Positions 23,751-33,806 of a stretch of DNA of 64,000 nt are shown here, piece by piece. The notes beneath the pieces were generated by a model that was not told where the DNA came from, ran no database searches, and saw only the letters and a program-made list of their open reading frames with translations. Source of the DNA: Cardiocondyla obscurior (lineage: Eukaryota > Arthropoda > Insecta > Hymenoptera > Formicidae); NCBI RefSeq assembly GCF_019399895.1, contig NC_091890.1:1350705-1414704 (forward strand), read 5' to 3'. Position numbers and translations under genes: made by a program. The first letter of the stretch is position 1. Each line of letters begins with the position of its first letter.

Positions 23751-26031
23751 TATACATATATGTATATGTCACGCACGCGTCCACTCGCAAAATAAACAAA
23801 AGAAAATAATAAATCTCGGTGCGGTAAGAATAAAACGGAAAAAAACGCAAAGGAATGTTAGGGGAAAAAATTCATAAACTTTGATGTCATTCAGCAAACG
23901 TCGTCGCTATTAATTCTCGACGTGGAAGCAGAGACGGATTTTTCGCTAAGTTTTCTAAGAGGAAAAAGCGTGTATACGTGGCGCAAGAAAAAAAATAAAA
24001 AATAAATAATAAAGAGAGAGGGAGAAAAAGAGAAAAAGGAGAGAAAAAAAAAGGCAGAAAAGGGACGAGTCGAAGTTTCATTACGCTTGCAAATTTTTCA
24101 TTAGCTACGTACAACTAAATAGCACCGAACCGTAAAAACGATCTGCTATCTCGTTAAGTACACGATGCTTATTGCCTTCCTGATTAATCGCGGAAAAATA
24201 AAAAATTCATCCCGCCATCAGTGACATTTAACGGCAATTTTACTTGAAACATTTATTAGTGCACCACTAACGGTGGTCTGCGAATAATTCATTGTCCGCT
24301 AAATGTACTGCTAACGAATGATCAATCGCGAATGCGTACAGATTGGCAATATTACTCGCGCCGAATTGTCGATTATTCGAAATAATTGTGCGACAGAGGT
24401 CCGGACTCTCTCCGCGGAGAACGGCGTATCAATCGAAGCAATTATAAGGCTGTTTTGCGGCAATTAAATCGCGGACTCGCGAGCGACGTCGTTACACGTG
24501 CGTTAACGAATGCGCACTCGAGATATTCCGCTCGTCGAGTCGCAAAGTCACCGAGTTAATCTCGCGAAGATGTAATTGCCACGTTTTCGGGAAACGCGGC
24601 AGCCAGATAATCCATAAGTCAAGTTGTCAATAAAGGCTGCGGAAGTCGGCGCAGCGTACGATGCACAGACCGCGATTGTATCACGTTAAACGTAGACATT
24701 AATACGAATGCAAATGGGTTAAACGCTTAGCTGGGTTTCGCTCGTAAGATTCAGATCTGATTGTACCTAAAGCCGCGATTCAGGTGTTTGGATTTCTACA
24801 GAACAATAGTTCCCGTTTGGGAATCCGGCGATATCGTTGGATAACGCGACGTTTCCTCCGCGAAATCCTGGGCTTGCTAAAACGATACGAGTTCTCAGCC
24901 TCGAATATTTGACTTCGTTTCGTTCGAAGAGCAGCGGGCGCATTAAGACCACGTTTCGTCGTTTCGTATCAATCTTCACCGTGAATTCGAAACTCGTGAT
25001 TTTTATTAGCCCAATTAATTAGACAGGCTTTAATTAAATTCGAAGTCCGCAATTAAAACCGGAAGGTTATTTATCCGCTAGAGTTAATTGCAAACAAATA
25101 TGCATTTGAATAAAGTTCGTTTTGATACATTGCGAATTTTCATGTGGAATTTATGATTTGATAGTCGCAGGCGCTGATCGATAAGTTCGCCGGCAGGAAC
25201 ACACCTTATCGTTTAAATTACCATTTTGTTTTATCTATGTTTTAACTGCGACATAAATCGATCGGGCTCGATTCGCGCGCGGCACGGAATCACGCGCGGA
25301 ATTACGCTTCTGACCGAAGTTTTCTTTGCCTTAAAGTTAGGGGTTTCGTTTTTAGAATTTCGATATAACTGATAGTTCCTGACCCCGCGGACTTTCGAAG
25401 GGAATTCTGTCAATTACATCGAAATTCTGGTAGCGCTAACTTCGCAAATGTGTTCCACGATTCTCTGCAGAATAAAAAGTCGCGTGTAAAAAAAAAAATT
25501 GAGAGAGAGGAAGAGAGAATATGTGCGAAGGAAAAGGGGAACGAAGGGAGGATAACGTAGCCGGGACTCGATGAAAGTGGAAAATTTGATTCGGTGATTA
25601 GGTGAAAATATAGCCGAGTTTTTCGTAAATTCCCGACGGCACGGGAAAGCCGCAGTCCACTAAAAAGTTGTAGATTGAACGAGACTTTTCTGAGGCGCAA
25701 GACGCGAGAGAGGGAAGAGAGAAAAAAAAACGCGGGTCGAGTTAACGGGATACTAATAAAGAAGACCCGCAAATAAGGTAAATAGAATCTCATCAATTTC
25801 TTCGAGCCAGTTTAACGAGAAAGGCTTTAAATTCCGGACAGCACGCTTTTCACGACGAGGATCGCGTCTAATTGTTAATTATATTTTAATTCAACGATGA
25901 TGCGCGATAAATTAGTTACAATGTTAAAAAAAAATTCGTTCGAGATCCTTTTAATTTCGCCGTCATTCTGGGATCTAACGAAATTCCGCGCTTTCCAATT
26001 TTGTTTTCTACGAACAATGAAAGATCCTTAC
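23751..26031. other. Non-coding, probably intron of the minus-strand gene starting at 26958
   Basis: It lies directly downstream of the donor at 26031 in the minus direction. There is no further exon I can support. The 128-codon minus frame at 25796-25410 is hydrophobic low complexity from purine tracts on the + strand and has no acceptor-donor pair I trust. Confidence 0.45.
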
Positions 26032-26958
26032 AGCAGGAATCTTCTTCTCCATAAGACTGTGCGTCCTGGTGACTTGGCTCGTTTTGTTTTCAAAAGCTTC
26101 CTTCTCAGAGGCGCCTGCCCTCTTGCAATCGGCGTCGACTTCATCCTCCGCCAGCGAGCTCAGACTGTTGTACCACTGTACGCTGCTGGTCCTGTAGGGC
26201 TGCTTCGAGGGCTCGTGGCTGCGATGGAGATCCTTGCTGAAGCTCAAGCTACGTCTGATCGGCTGAAGGCCGCGGTTTATCGCCGCCGGTAACTCGGCGC
26301 TTCCTCTTAACAGAGCGCCGAATTTCCGACGGAACGACGCGCGTCGCTCGAGCTTCTCGCTCGGATTCTCCGTGTTCTTCGGCGACTCTTTCGACGTCGA
26401 TGATCTCTTGGCGCCGGAGTACTCTTGAGGAATTATTTTCAATTTCGACGATATTAATAATCGAACCTGCCACCTTCGATTTCATCTATTGCAAAATATC
26501 TTGAAGCGCATGCTTTCGTTTTTCGCTCTAACGCGCACATTTGGTGACTGAAAATATATTATTCCGAAACACGTCTCTTTCGATGGTAAATTTTTGTAGT
26601 GCTTGGTAATTTTAAATTACAAATTTATTAATTTATTAATTTAGGGATATTTTAGGAGGTTATTTTATATGGTGCAAGGGCTTCATTAGCTTTATCGAGA
26701 AATATAATTTAGCAACTCGATTTAACGTCCGGCTTTACCTCTGCCGGCGCTTTTCAAGTATTTTGCAAAGATTTCATCGTTTTGTTCGATTCGAATTGAT
26801 CATCTAACGTTCTATGCACCTGCTTCCGGAGTCGCTTGTTTACATTCTTTCGTAAGTTGCGGCGTCTTGGTTGCGCTATCGTCGTCGTTGTAATTTGTCG
26901 CTTTGTGGGTCGATTTATCCTTTTTCGAGGACCTTTTTGCCTCTCTCTTCAACGTCAT
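26032..26958 (-). CDS. 5' part of a minus-strand gene, two coding exons, function unknown
   Basis: Exon 1 runs 26958-26820 (ATG preceded by GAGGAAAA, donor CAG|GTGCAT, phase 1). Exon 2 runs 26423-26032 (acceptor TTCCTCAAG, donor CTGCT|GTAAGG). The phases match, giving 177 residues before the next, unseen exon. The protein is polar and Ser/Lys/Arg-rich. The first 60 residues are K/T/S-rich, followed by an arginine-rich stretch (RRASFRRKFGALLRG) and a serine-rich block (PIRRSLSFSKDLHRS, then QWYNSLSSLAEDE). RRxS-type motifs look like basophilic kinase sites. This resembles a disordered regulatory N-terminus of a larger signalling or cytoskeletal protein, which is inference; I do not recognise the family. 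The exon 2 acceptor is weak in pyrimidines, and an alternative at about 26466 would break the frame. Confidence 0.6.
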
Positions 26959-27517
26959 TTTTCCTCGCACCACAATAAGTAGGTCGCGAACACACTCAGC
27001 GTATAACGCGAATGACGACTCATTTATTCTCCCACGATGACCGAATCGCGGAAACGACGCCGGCCGTCTCTCGGTACCGTCTTAGGTGTGATTTTTCGCA
27101 GACGCGCGCACTCGCGGATTATACGGCGAAACCGTATCGTTGAACGATATCACCGCGATAAAGTCGCGTTATCACTGCAGCCGTTCAGGTATATATCGGT
27201 TGTATCGTTAGTTTCGGGGCCACTCACGCTTCTTTGCTTTCCGCGTATTTAACGAAGGCCTGAAAGCCGAGATTAAATCGATCATCAAAAGTTAAGAACT
27301 TCCTTAATCGCCTCTAAACCGCTGATCCGATTTACGATCTCATATATCCGCCACTGTTTTTTTCGTGAGATGCGATCTCGCGTGCGAATTTCACATAAAT
27401 GAAATTTACGTTACACGCCGATTATTCACGCGCAGTCCGCGGCGCTGCTAATTCTTATTCATTCTCGCCGATACGGAGGCCGCGGCTACGCGAGACCGTC
27501 GAAATTCTTCGTTACGC
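26959..27517. other. Upstream region of the 26958 gene
   Basis: It lies between the start codon and the inverted duplication. It should contain the promoter or 5' UTR, but I cannot name a TATA box or initiator with confidence. Confidence 0.4.
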
Positions 27518-27753
27518 TTAAATTCCGCGGAGCAAGGCTGAATTTTTTCGAAGTATCGAGAGTGGCGTAAAAATGTAGCGCGCATTCGGGAGGACTTTTT
27601 TTCTCTCTCTTCCCCCTCCCCCTCGTCTATGCTAGCGAGAGCCGTGACTTTATCTCGGTACCCGAAGAGATCTCACGTGCGGCGGTCTTCGTATCCCTCT
27701 CATTTGGCGCACTTCGTTTGTTTATCAGCTACGTGGCGCATTATCAGCCACCA
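27518..27753 (-). repeat. Inverted duplication, copy 1 (about 236 bp)
   Basis: Read on the minus strand it starts TGGTGGCTGATAATGCGCCA and ends near TCCGCGGAATTTAAG. It matches 33519-33766 (+) at roughly nine bases in ten, with identical stretches such as GTGAGATCTCTTCGGGTACC. The poly-purine segment varies in length. Neither copy has terminal inverted repeats or a target duplication. It lies about 560 bp upstream of the 26958 start codon and is oriented with it. Confidence 0.9.
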
Positions 27754-29603
27754 GTAATACTAAGCCAATAATGAAGCGGCACCTTCGTCAATTGCCAAAG
27801 CGTGGCCTTATCGTCGCGTGTCACGTCGTTCCGCGCTGCTGGCCGCTTAGGAAAAAACGAGACGGAGTCGTCGAAACGAAGAAAGAAAGCGCCGATAAGA
27901 CGGGAAAAAAAAAAAAGAAGCGAAAATTGCCAAGTGCCGCCGTGCGTTTCCCTCTCGCTATCGATCGCGATGTGCATGTTAATGTAAATTAAATTAGTGC
28001 CGGTGGAGTATTACGATGCAACCACACGTACCCGCGGCGATAACAAACGTCCTTGAATCGGCTCAGCCTGTACTCGTTATCTCGCGAAATTAACCTCGTA
28101 AAGCTTGCGTCTTTAATAAAGGCCTGATTAAAGGCAGAAAACTTACTCTAGCGGAGCGTGGAAACGCGAGTGCGTGACGCGAGCACGTCGCGATTGTGCG
28201 CCAGGAAGGATGGCGATAGGATATCTCGCGAGAAGTCCTTAATTAATAATTCTTATTAATTCGACGCTCTGATTAATAACGTAAACTCCCGGAGTCGAAT
28301 CCGCGGCTCGCGTGCACGCGCGCCGTGCATATTTTTTTCGTTTTTTTTTTTTTTTTTTTAATTTTGCCAACTAATTATACGCGCAATCAGACAGAATTAT
28401 TCAAAGTAATTGTGTGCCTTAATTATGCGAGGTTTATACGGGGCTTGAAACCACCGGAGATCCTTGCGTCAATAATTAATATAAAATTAGTGCAGATGTC
28501 ATTTTCTCGCGCGATTGATCATAAAGTAATTAAATAATGATACGACGGTCGTGTAACATTTATGCGCATAATAATAGTTATAGATGCATAAAATATAACG
28601 GCCGCGCGTAGCCGAACAATTTTAACATCGATATCGGATTAACCGCGGTGAAATTTCCACTCTGCGGGAAAGATCGAAATCGAAATGGGAGATTTGAACG
28701 GCACGGCGGATTAATCGTACACATACATGTCTAAATTGTTTAAAAGCATTTTATGCATTTGAGTCGAGCGGCATAACGAGATAAAAGCGACATTTATGCC
28801 GCTGATTGCTATTTATATTTAGAATTTCGAAGAGTTTAAGTGATTTCTCGGGCAATATCGACGTGACGAGAGATAAATCTCGCGAGCACGGGTCGAACGT
28901 ATTCCGACGTGGAGCTCGTTTTCAATCGAATTTCTTTCGCCGTCCCCGCTCTTGGAAAATAGGGGAAAAGACGGATAATAAAATTACGGCTTGCGGCGCG
29001 CAAGCTAAATCGGTAATGCCAGCGAAAGAGGAGCGAAGATTCGCGTCGGCGCTAATAATCGTACGCGCCCGATCGAATATTCCGCCGGCACGGGGTGTCG
29101 GATGATTGTCGATAAACCGTAACCTTGGCCGACTTAACTACGATCGACTTTGTGTGTGCCGCGACGAAAGAGTAACTCTAATTGACAGAATTATACTGGC
29201 GAAGCGCGCGGATAAACTTACGGCCGTTTTAAAATAACGCGAGCGCCGCGTCGAGCCGACGTGAATAATTATCGGGCGAAATTGATGCGAAAACTATCGA
29301 CGATATATAAAACCGAGGGGGAGGAGGGAGGGATGTACTTCTTTTCTGATAGTGATTTAATTTAAAAGTTCCACCGACTAAGAAGTCTTTTTCCCGCGGC
29401 AACAGAAATTTTCCAGCCTCGCGACGATCTCGAATCGAAGCGCGGCGTACAATGTATAATAAAAAAAGAAAAAAAAAATACTGTATTGCGGTCGAGCGAA
29501 ATGGCTTTTTAAATTGAACCTTTTTATCGCACGCGTACAAATCGTACAGATCCCGCGGACGGTTATCAAATTAATGAATTCAATCTCGCATTAGGTGTTT
29601 ACG
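27754..29603. other. Non-coding stretch
   Basis: No supported exon. Open frames are short and overlap on opposite strands. A poly-T tract lies at 28331-28359. Confidence 0.5.
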
Positions 29604-30152
29604 AGGTGTGTGATGCTGGCACCCCCAAATTAAGATTTTTTAAAAAATCAAGCTGCATTCGTTTGTCCACGTATGTCCAATAAAAAATTTTCTTTGTCCA
29701 CCTTTATAAAAAAAATTATTTACAATAATTATTCTTTTTTGGTACCAGCACCCTCACAATACAATTTCTTTATTTTCTGAGTGCCATACGTTTGTCCATG
29801 TAAGTCCAACTAAAAATTTTATTTGTCCACCTTTATAAAAAAAATTATTTACAATAATTACTTTTATAAAGGTGGATAAATTATTGTAAATAATTTTTTT
29901 TATAAAGATGGACAAATAAAATTTTTTATTGGACATACGTGGACAAACGATGGACAAACGTATGGCACTTAGAAAATAAAGAAATTGTATCGTGGGGGTG
30001 CTGGTACCAAAAAAGAATAATTATTGTAAATAATTTTTTTTATAAAAGTGGACAAATAAAATTTTTTATTGGACATACGTGGACAAACGATGGACAAACG
30101 AATGCAACTTGATTTAAAAAAAAACTTAATTTCGGGGTGCCATCACACACCT
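29604..30152. mobile_element. Family C inverted-repeat element, copy 1
   Basis: The ends AGGTGTGTGATGCTGGCACC and the inverse (GGGGTGCCATCACACACCT) are terminal inverted repeats of about 40 bp. Inside, both arms carry repeated sub-blocks: GTTTGTCCACGTATGTCCAA, AAAAAAATTATTTACAATAA and TTTTGGTACCAGCACCC. Each sub-block occurs two or more times per arm. The element is almost wholly palindromic with its centre near 29875 and has no coding capacity. Confidence 0.9.
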
Positions 30153-31497
30153 TTAGACCGCGCCTGTATATCGTCCACGAATAAGGCCGGCAATCAGCGC
30201 GGGTTATCAGACGTTTAATTATATCCCGCGCCGTACCTTCGGCGCATTCCTTCCGACTCCGCAAAACATAATTCGCGTCGCGTTCAACATTAGCATGATT
30301 ACGGCTGAATTGCGCGGTCGAATCCCCGTATCTGGAGCGCGTAATTTACGCGCCTCGCGCGCCCGCGTATGCAATATCGCGGTATTATCGCGAGAAAACG
30401 GATTATAAGACCCGCGCGGTTAATCCCGGGCTGCGATAAGTTCGCGCGGACTGCATTTCGTTATCAGGTGGTCCCGCGCGCGTTGAGTTCACGAGCTGCA
30501 CGCGATAAATAGCGGGGCCGTGACGAGCGATTATTTTCGCCGCCGGAATGAGGAACCGACGTCTCTCGCAATTAAACGTCGTCGTTCGATGCACGTAGCA
30601 TGGGTGCCAGCCGACAGGCGAATTGACTTTCCCCGTTTAATTAATTAATCGCGATCAATGCGCAACTTTGGGGACTCGACTCGCGAAAAACTCGCACGAA
30701 CGATATTAGCACGAAATCTTTACGAAACCTGAACGCTCGCGGATTCTTCCATACGTAAAACTGCACCTCGAACTTTATCTTGGACTCTAGTGCAATTATA
30801 TAAATCTAAAATTAACCCGAAATGCCAAAGATAAACGAAAGGTTATTGTGTGCATTATCTTATATCTTTTTTTTTTTTCTTTTCGCTTTATTTTTAAGAC
30901 TTCGTTATATCTCTCGAATAAAAAAAAAAATGCTAAGCAAATGTAATTGTATCAAATCAATTTTGCCGGAGCGATAAAATACAGGCTGATAAATACATTT
31001 ACATTTTTGCGTCTATTTTTCGCAAGCGTTTGTTTACAAGTTACATTTTTATTTCAGAAGAATAAGCGGGTGGGAATAGATATTTTTCTAAGAATTTGCG
31101 GAGATAGCGTATTATCACGCGACTATCGCATGTATCACGACATTACGCGTCGTGTGTTACGTAACGATTCGCTCTGCTGATGCGCCAAGTCTGCGAGATT
31201 AGACGAGAATAGCGGAACGATCGAAACGCAGTTTGAGAATTAAACGATCGGCGTGAACGAGAGTATCGGCGCCGGGCGATTCAGCTCCGCGAGTTTAAAA
31301 CAATTCCGAGCAAGATGCGATTTTAATTGATCAAGCGCGCGACATCCAATTTCTTTTCTTGCGAAACGTGCGAAAGTGCGAGGGCCCAGCGCGGGCGGAA
31401 TTTTCACGAGAGCACTTTTACGCGAGATCGATCGACGATGAGTCGCCGAAAGCGGCCGCGAATTCGACACAAAACCCGCGTAAACACAGGTGTGTGA
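30153..31497. other. Non-coding stretch between the two family C elements
   Basis: GC-richer sequence to about 30.7 kb and then AT-rich. No gene supported. Confidence 0.5.
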
Positions 31498-32332
31498 CGC
31501 TGGCATCCCGAAATTAAGATTTTTTTTTTTAATCAAGTTGCATTCGTTTGTCCACGTATGTCCAATAAAAAATTTTATTTGTCCACCTTTATAAAAAAAA
31601 TTATTTACAATAATTATTCTTTTTTTGGTACCAGCACCCCCACGATACAATTTCTTTATTTTCTGAGTGCCATACGTTTGTCCATCGTTTGTTCACGTAT
31701 GTCCAACTAAAAATATTATTTGTTCAACTTTTAAAAAAAAGTTATATCTAAGTTAAAAAATTAAAACCATACAATTTAAAAAAAACTCTCAATAAATTTA
31801 AAGAAAAAAATTAATTTATGTACGCGTAAGGAAGCGCGGGCTGAGTGAGCGCGACAGACGACGGCGCCATTCGCCTATCGCGCTCACTCGCACGCAGCTT
31901 TCATGTTGCTTTTACGCGTACATAAATTAATTTTTTTCACGAAAACTATTAAAATTTTTTTTATTGTATTTGACTTTAGTATTCAATTCCAATTTCCTAC
32001 TCATAGTCTTTGGGAGCGACACATTGTTTGGGACATTCTGTATATGGTTTTAATTTTTTAACTTAGATATAACTTCTTTTCAAAAGTTAGACAAATAAAA
32101 TTTTTAGTTGGACATACGTGGACAAACGATGGACAAACGTATGGCACTCAGGAAATAAAGAAATTGTATCGTGGAGTACTGGTACCAAAAAAAAAAAATT
32201 TATTTTAATAATTTTTTTATAAAGATGGACAAATAAAATTTTTTATTGAACATACATGGACAAACAATGAACAAACAAATGTAACTTGATTTAAAAAAAA
32301 ATCTTAATTTGGGGTGCCAGCATTACACACCT
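31498..32332. mobile_element. Family C element, copy 2, with an insertion at its centre
   Basis: It has the same ends as copy 1 (AGGTGTGTGACGCTGGCATC and inverse) and the same sub-blocks, with a different central part (AACTTAGATATAACTT). A second fold-back element occupies 31772-32040, exactly between the two arms. Without that insertion the element would be about 565 bp. Confidence 0.9.
31772..32040. mobile_element. Family A relative (A3), nested in family C
   Basis: The interior AAAAATTAATTTATGTACGC and a GC-rich core (GAGTGAGCGCGACAGACGAC, GGCGCCATTCGCC) match the family A core, and the right end GGGACATTCTGTATA matches the family A terminus. The left terminus is degraded. The flanks read AAAACCATA and TATGGTTTT, the two arms of the host element. 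Confidence 0.8.
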
Positions 32333-32823
32333 CGATAAAATTCGTTCCTAGACAAGCGGCCGATGTGAGAGCTGCTTTTACGGGAACGATACGAGAAACG
32401 AATTAAACTCAATTCCGATATATTATTATTATTATTTTTTTTTTTTTCCTTTTTTTATTTCACCGCTCTTTTTTTTTTTTCTCCGAGTCGCACTTTACGC
32501 GTTTCTTTCGCGTTGATTCTTATCGGCATTATCTCAATTTCCGCAGACAACGGCGACGGCGGTACTGGTCTCCTGATCGGAGCGCTTCGATTTATTATCT
32601 CCGCGTTATCGTCAATCAAAAGCAAAGCGTTCGCCTCGCACCAACGCGACGAGAATAAGCGAGCCGCGTTGAAGTCAATTTAATCGAATTTGAAAAGTAA
32701 AATCCTAAAACCGCCGCGATAAGATAACGATGTTAAGATCAATTAAACGATGGAATCAACTTTAATCGTCTTAATATCACCTCACGACCGGAACATACTT
32801 CGGCACTAATTTCCTCTACTCAC
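32333..32823. other. Non-coding stretch
   Basis: Poly-T-rich to 32.48 kb, then unique sequence with no supported exon. Confidence 0.4.
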
Positions 32824-32960
32824 GCTGGCTATTATCGAATCGTTTTCCGAAACTATCTCGACTTTCTGCGGACCCGATCTCTCCGAACTGCCGCAACAGT
32901 GATCCTCCACGGTGATCGAGACGCGCGTTATTAAAAGAAACACAATCGAGCGGACAGATC
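32824..32960 (-). other. Possible minus-strand first exon (start uncertain)
   Basis: A consensus donor CCAGC|GTGAGT follows position 32824 on the minus strand. The frame before it is open for over 100 codons but has no ATG, and no convincing acceptor lies upstream, so a 5' untranslated first exon fits best. Whether it splices to the gene at 26958 is unknown; that exon shows no clear acceptor. The upstream limit given is arbitrary. Confidence 0.2.
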
Positions 32961-33518
32961 GTATCTTAATACAATAGCTCGTAATATCTCTCAATCGAAC
33001 ACTTTGTCGTTGCACTCGCACGAACGATATAAATTTTTTTATTCCACCGGCCGCGACTTCTTTCTCACCTCGCGCTTTCCGGCCAACGCGGCGCGGCTCG
33101 TCGCGTGAGCGCAAAAATTGCGGCGGCAAACTAAGCAAGAAATTAAGGAGACAGGTGAGGTAAAGTTCGATAAGCGGTTTCTGCCGGCCGCGGAGGGAGA
33201 AGCGGAGGGAGAGAGAGAAGCACGTGAGAGTCAGGCGCGAAGCGGGAGGGCAAAGCGCGAGTGCAAGTCACCGACAAAGACGGGAACAGAAATGTAGGGA
33301 AGGGGCAGAGCTGCAGTGACGCTCAATTATAGCCGCAACACAGTTACGCGGAATCGGCGAAACGATTACGTGAGTCATTGCCGATTGTCAGTGCTGTCTA
33401 GCTCGACAAACGTCGGCGAAGCGCCGTGACCAAGTGGGCTTCAGCGGGCGCCTCTCACCGTCGGCAAAGGCACCTTTTCAAAAGTAAATGACGCGAGCGC
33501 GGTAATTGCACGGATATA

Positions 33519-33766
33519 TGGTGGCTGATAATGCGCCACGTAGTTGATAAAAAAACGAAGCGCGCCAAATGAGAGGGATACAAAGACGGCCGCACGTGAG
33601 ATCTCTTCGGGTACCGAGATAAAGTCACGGCTCTCGCTAGCATAGACGAGGGGGAGAAGGGGGGAGGGAGGGAAAAGAGAGAAAAAAGTCCTCCCGAATG
33701 CGCGCTACATTTTTACGTCACTCTCGACACTTTAAAAAAATTCAGCCTTGCTCCGCGAAATTTAAG
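33519..33766 (+). repeat. Inverted duplication, copy 2 (about 248 bp)
   Basis: Partner of 27518-27753 in opposite orientation, 5.77 kb away. It contains the same TGGTGGCTGATAATGCGCCA, GTACCGAGATAAAGTCACGG and CCGAATGCGCGCTACATTTT blocks. The purine-rich part is longer here (GGGGGGAGGGAGGG). Confidence 0.9.
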
Positions 33767-33771
33767 GTTCG

Positions 33772-33806
33772 TACGTAACGTAACGTAACGTAACGTAACG
33801 TAACGC
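33772..33806. repeat. GTAAC microsatellite
   Basis: About six tandem copies of CGTAA/GTAAC directly right of inverted-duplication copy 2. It is absent from the corresponding edge of the other copy. Confidence 0.9.

Noticed and set aside
25897..26292. 131-codon + frame
   Set aside because: Antisense shadow of exon 2 of the minus-strand gene.
33772..33806. GTAAC repeat as telomere-like sequence
   Set aside because: Insect telomere repeats are TTAGG-type. Six units beside a duplication is an ordinary microsatellite.
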